From Tillus elongatus (Eukaryota > Arthropoda > Insecta > Coleoptera > Cleridae), in the NCBI GenBank assembly GCA_964006375.1, contig OZ023270.1:76912391-76976390 (forward strand): a stretch of DNA of 64,000 nt, read 5' to 3'. This document shows positions 63,573-64,000 of this stretch, one piece after another. The notes below the pieces were generated by a model, which searched no databases, was not told the DNA's origin, and worked only from the letters and a program-made list of their open reading frames with translations. Made by a program: the position numbers and the translations under genes. Position 1 is the first letter of the stretch; every line of letters starts with the position of its first letter.

Positions 63573-64000
63573 GGTTTTACTTCGCGCTCATTACAAAAAA
63601 TTTGAATTTCTCAAAATTCCTCAAAAAAATTTCTTATTTAAACCAACTTTGTCACTCCAACCGTTTCTAATTTATCTTTATATTGGGCATTGGGCACACT
63701 GTATGTAATTAGGATCGTTTTTGAAATGGGCAAAAAGTAATCTAGAGTCTTTGCCGTAAGTAAACTGTAAATGTTGTTTTTTGGAAACTCATTTTGCTTT
63801 ACAACATAGGCAAATCAAACCAGGCCTGCTATCAATACATGAAATTATTATACTTAGGACAGGGCTACTACATCTGTTTGTATAGCGTTTGGATGTAAAT
63901 GCTTTTTCTCTAATTTCACTAATGACTTCTGTAGTGTATGGTATTTCAAAGTAATATTTCTGATTACATATTTATCCAGTTCGTAAGTTTACGTCTATTC
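63573..64000. other. No gene seen; decayed repeat then unique sequence
   Basis: The first 60 bases (GCGCTCATTACAAAAAATTTG, TTCTCAAAATTCC) look like the decayed end of a (TA)n element. The rest has no recognised features. Confidence 0.4.

Overview
The window looks like nuclear DNA of an arthropod, most likely an insect. It is strongly AT-rich, it has a gene split by a very long intron with GT/AG borders, and it is packed with transposable-element relics: Tc1/mariner-type transposases, non-LTR retrotransposons, Penelope-like elements and tRNA-derived SINEs. I cannot place the order or species from sequence alone. Nothing bacterial (operons, CRISPR arrays, ribosome binding sites) is present. Most long open frames are artefacts of 23 (TA)n arrays, which read as Tyr-Ile repeats, or of (TG)n, which reads as His-Thr.

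One host protein-coding gene is supported. A coding start exon (43875-44162, 96 residues, Ser/Pro-rich) ends at a GT donor in phase 0. An exon with two C2H2 zinc fingers (60441-60663) begins in phase 0 after a polypyrimidine-AG acceptor and ends in phase 1 inside the His-Thr-Gly linker, so further fingers should follow downstream of this window. If joined directly, the intron is about 16.3 kb and full of repeats. A GC-richer stretch near 34.6 kb could be a distal promoter or 5' UTR exon, but this is speculation.

Layout: 1-3.4 kb repeat copies and a 152-bp ribozyme-like insertion; 3.4-3.8 kb inverted SINE-related pair around a (TA)n array; 4.5-5.6 kb palindrome of about 1.1 kb; 5.6-6.4 kb direct and inverted array of another ribozyme-like repeat; 6.8-8.7 kb copies of a (TA)n-carrying element; 8.8-9.9 kb 5'-truncated LINE with target-site duplication; 10-22 kb mixed repeats, SINEs, Penelope-like palindrome and mariner relic; 22.5-27.7 kb transposase, Penelope-like and LINE relics; 28-34 kb SINEs and a foldback with three ribozyme-like copies; 35-42 kb four transposase relics including one with only three visible lesions; 42-64 kb the zinc-finger gene, with more repeats in its intron and a foldback carrying internal tandem repeats after it.

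The most interesting signal is a set of hammerhead-ribozyme-like motifs in at least four sequence families. All share CTGANGA, a short hairpin, GAAA and a U-H cleavage triplet. In each family the would-be helix III is self-complementary (ACGATCGT, ACGCGT, ACCGGT or ACTAGT, ACAGCTGT). One copy has compensatory changes along its whole helix II. Hammerheads are known in Penelope-like retroelements, and GIY-YIG endonuclease remnants of such elements lie beside these motifs here.
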